Shown: positions 62,185 to 64,000 of the stretch, one piece after another
Position numbering within the stretch: the stretch's first letter is position 1
Layout of the letters: each line of letters starts with the position of its first letter
NCBI GenBank assembly: GCA_963855995.1
Contig: OY979725.1
Location: 11,388,383 to 11,452,382 of the forward strand
Reading direction: 5' to 3'
DNA: 64,000 bases
Source: Muricea muricata
Lineage: Eukaryota; Cnidaria; Anthozoa; Malacalcyonacea; Plexauridae
Notes under the pieces: model-generated
Database searches by the model: none
What the model was told of the DNA's origin: nothing
The model's input: the letters and a program-made list of their open reading frames with translations, nothing else
Position numbers and translations under genes: made by a program

Positions 62185-63206
62185 CACACACCACATTGCA
62201 TAGAGCATTACAATATGCATAATTTACATTTAGTAGTAGTGATATTGATGGGTAGGAAGGAATCCTGCCTCTCATTATTGGGTATATGTATATGATATAA
62301 CAAAATACCCCACAAACCTGCCGCCACAGTCTATTTCATCCATGGAGATTGAAACAGAATTTAGTGATAAGTCTTTGAGGTGTCCTTTGTGACTATATAT
62401 CGTTTCTGTGTCTATACGTCATTGAGCACTTCTTAAAACGAAACTCTTTCATGGTTATGTATAATATACAATCAAATATTTTAAAAGTGTTCTTACATAT
62501 ATGTCTTTCTATAGGAATGGATATTTTTACAAGACTTATTCCAGTTATAACCAAATATAATGATATTCACGGCAATCACTATGTTTGCTAAGCAAAAACT
62601 AATTTGATGCCAGCTTGACATTAGTACCATTTCGAAAAGAATATATGAATAAATGTAAGTGTGCGATTCAATTTATAGTTACTCGCACCATCGACTATTA
62701 CCCACATGGATGAGATTGCCAGGGGGAGGGGGTGCAAATTAGGGGTGGGGTAAGGGTGTTACGCCCCCAAAATTTCAAATATTGCTGAAAGTCGGTTCTA
62801 AAAATAATTGTGGAAGTACAAAAAGTTAGTGATTAAACAGGCAACAATTGCAATTTTCTTCTAAAAATAACAAATTTGCAAAGATTCTAGCGGAAATCAA
62901 TGCTCAAATCATGGGAAATGGCCTTTCCAGAGCTCAAGGTCCAGAGCCCTCGAACCTCCCATAAAGCTCGATTATGTGTTAGCTAGCAACCCCACAATCA
63001 CAAGCGTACACAATTAAGAAGTCGGTTCCAGAAGATCGCTACAGTCTACATGACATGAAGACTTACCTAAATACATAAGCAAGTACATAGAAAAGCGAAA
63101 CCAAATCAGCATTGCAAAGTTCCAGTCATGATTATCTAAGCAATTATGTAAAATAATTAATTCTTTTCAATGCTACAACTGTATATAAAGCAATAAAATA
63201 TTGATG
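62185..63206. other. Convergent spacer between JAMM-E and the E2-like gene
   Basis: Contains AATAAA at 62648 and a G-rich run near 62718. No gene is supported. Confidence 0.5.
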
Positions 63207-63638
63207 TTATTGATTGATTTGCATATCTCGTAAGAAATTATCCAGTGGCTTCGAAGTTCGAAGATGTGCTTCGTACGCCTCTAGCCATAAACGTCCCTTC
63301 AACAATACTTGATATAAGGTATTTTCAGAGCTCCAATTTGATACACGGTAATGGCAAATACGCACAAAGCCATCCCGTCGTTTCAGCGTATGAGTTTGGC
63401 CATTGTTTTCCCAGTTCGGCATTGGTTTCGGAGACTGTGCTACAACCATGTCTGGCACGCTGTTCGGGAAATCATCTGCCAAATAGACTCGTAAACAATA
63501 TTCATTATCGTTGTTTGTTGTCATTCGTACTTCCACTTTCGTTTGCCCTTGAAGCCATGTTACTTTGCCAGGGAAGTACGTGTTCAGTATGTCACGTTCA
63601 ACCAAGATTCGGTGAAGTTGGACACGAGTCCAAGGCAT
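63207..63638 (-). CDS. Bacterial-type E2 (UBC-fold) ubiquitin-conjugating-like enzyme
   Basis: A single exon of 143 residues, about the size of a minimal UBC domain. The order of elements fits an E2: N-terminal helix (MPWTRVQLHRILVERDIL), beta strands with YCLRVYLADDFPNSVPDMVV in the place of the usual YPFxPPxV segment, H83 at the HPN position, then GFVRICHY with C95 as the candidate catalytic cysteine, and NWSSENTL matching the WSPxxTI segment after it. The C-terminal helix WLEAYEAHLRTSKPLDNFL is typical of E2 proteins in bacterial ubiquitin-like operons and not of eukaryotic E2s. It would carry a thioester-linked modifier from an E1. The neighbouring JAMM cluster and RING domain suggest a shared pathway. 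No intron, consistent with transfer from a prokaryote. Confidence 0.85.
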   Translation of the reverse strand: MPWTRVQLHRILVERDILNTYFPGKVTWLQGQTKVEVRMTTNNDNEYCLRVYLADDFPNSVPDMVVAQSPKPMPNWENNGQTHTLKRRDGFVRICHYRVSNWSSENTLYQVLLKGRLWLEAYEAHLRTSKPLDNFLRDMQINQ

Positions 63639-64000
63639 TTTAGATTAGAAGCAGAAGCATACGTAACATTGTTGACTACATATTCCCGCGAAACGTACAC
63701 AGTTCGGCCACTTTCGGGTCGCTAAGCTTTGAGCGGAAGTGAAATTGCTAGACATCTATAGACGTCAGTTTAAGCAGGGGGACTGGTTCGCGCACAGAAA
63801 TATAGAGGAGAAAATTCGAGAGAAGATGAAAGAAAGGCCTAAGTAAGCAAACGAATGGACGATAACTGACGCAATTCAAAATTATTAAAAATCTAACCAT
63901 GATGTTTAAATAAAAATGCATCAGTGCGCATGTATCTTCTAATGCGTCACTGGCGTGCGTTTGTCTATCTGGTCTGGTCTGTTCATGTGAATATATACTG
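63639..64000. promoter_or_regulatory. Upstream region of the E2-like gene
   Basis: TTCCCGCGAA (TTC-N4-GAA) is at about 63684, roughly 50 bases before the E2 ATG. No further gene begins before the window ends. Confidence 0.35.

Noticed and set aside
58985-63638. Bacterial contamination as the source of the JAMM and E2 genes
   Set aside because: The genes contain GT-AG introns (C, D, E), are joined to TRIM exons, and sit among eukaryotic repeats and next to MGAT1/SEC61B.

Overview
The window looks like nuclear DNA of an early-branching animal, most likely a cnidarian. It is AT-rich, has GT-AG introns, AATAAA signals, many short inverted-repeat elements and low gene density. It carries two divergent FoxQ2-type forkhead genes, a clear SEC61B and a clear MGAT1. 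The assignment to Cnidaria rests on gene content only. All exon models are mine, from splice motifs and reading-frame continuity; no transcript evidence was available.

Layout. 0-8 kb: a tandemly repeated segment with a Gfd2-like DEDDh exonuclease gene, then two convergent stefin-type cystatin genes, one carrying a long SKSP-repeat N-terminal region. 8-34 kb: two FoxQ2-like genes about 18 kb apart, separated by a gene-poor tract with MITE-like elements, including a nested insertion. 34.9-39.5 kb: SEC61B (+) and MGAT1 (-), convergent.

39.8-63.6 kb is the notable part: five JAMM/MPN+ metalloprotease-like genes (called A-E here) followed by a single-exon E2-like (UBC-fold) gene. The JAMM domains carry ETGGDLFG, a GPG block and a WHSHH...PSxGDE signature. 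These resemble the JAB domains of bacterial ubiquitin-like pathways (CBASS Cap3, Bil-type) more than the usual eukaryotic CSN5/RPN11/AMSH types. The E2 likewise has a bacterial-looking C-terminal half (WLEAYEAHLRT). JAMM-B has an N-terminal membrane segment. JAMM-A has a 1-nt frameshift. JAMM-C carries long acidic and lysine-rich tails encoded by alternative phase-1 terminal exons. JAMM-D continues in frame into RING, two B-boxes and a coiled coil, giving a predicted JAMM-TRIM fusion of 868 residues. Its catalytic JAMM glutamate is changed to glutamine. JAMM-E has an intron inside the JAMM domain that holds a decayed Penelope-like GIY-YIG fragment.

Together the cluster places deconjugase-like, E3-like and E2-like parts side by side, which suggests an animal ubiquitin-like conjugation/deconjugation module of bacterial ancestry, possibly immune. 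No E1, ubiquitin-like modifier or CD-NTase gene was seen here, so the complete pathway is an inference. A 9-nt palindrome, TTCTGGGAA, lies within 130 bp of the start codon of four of the five JAMM genes.
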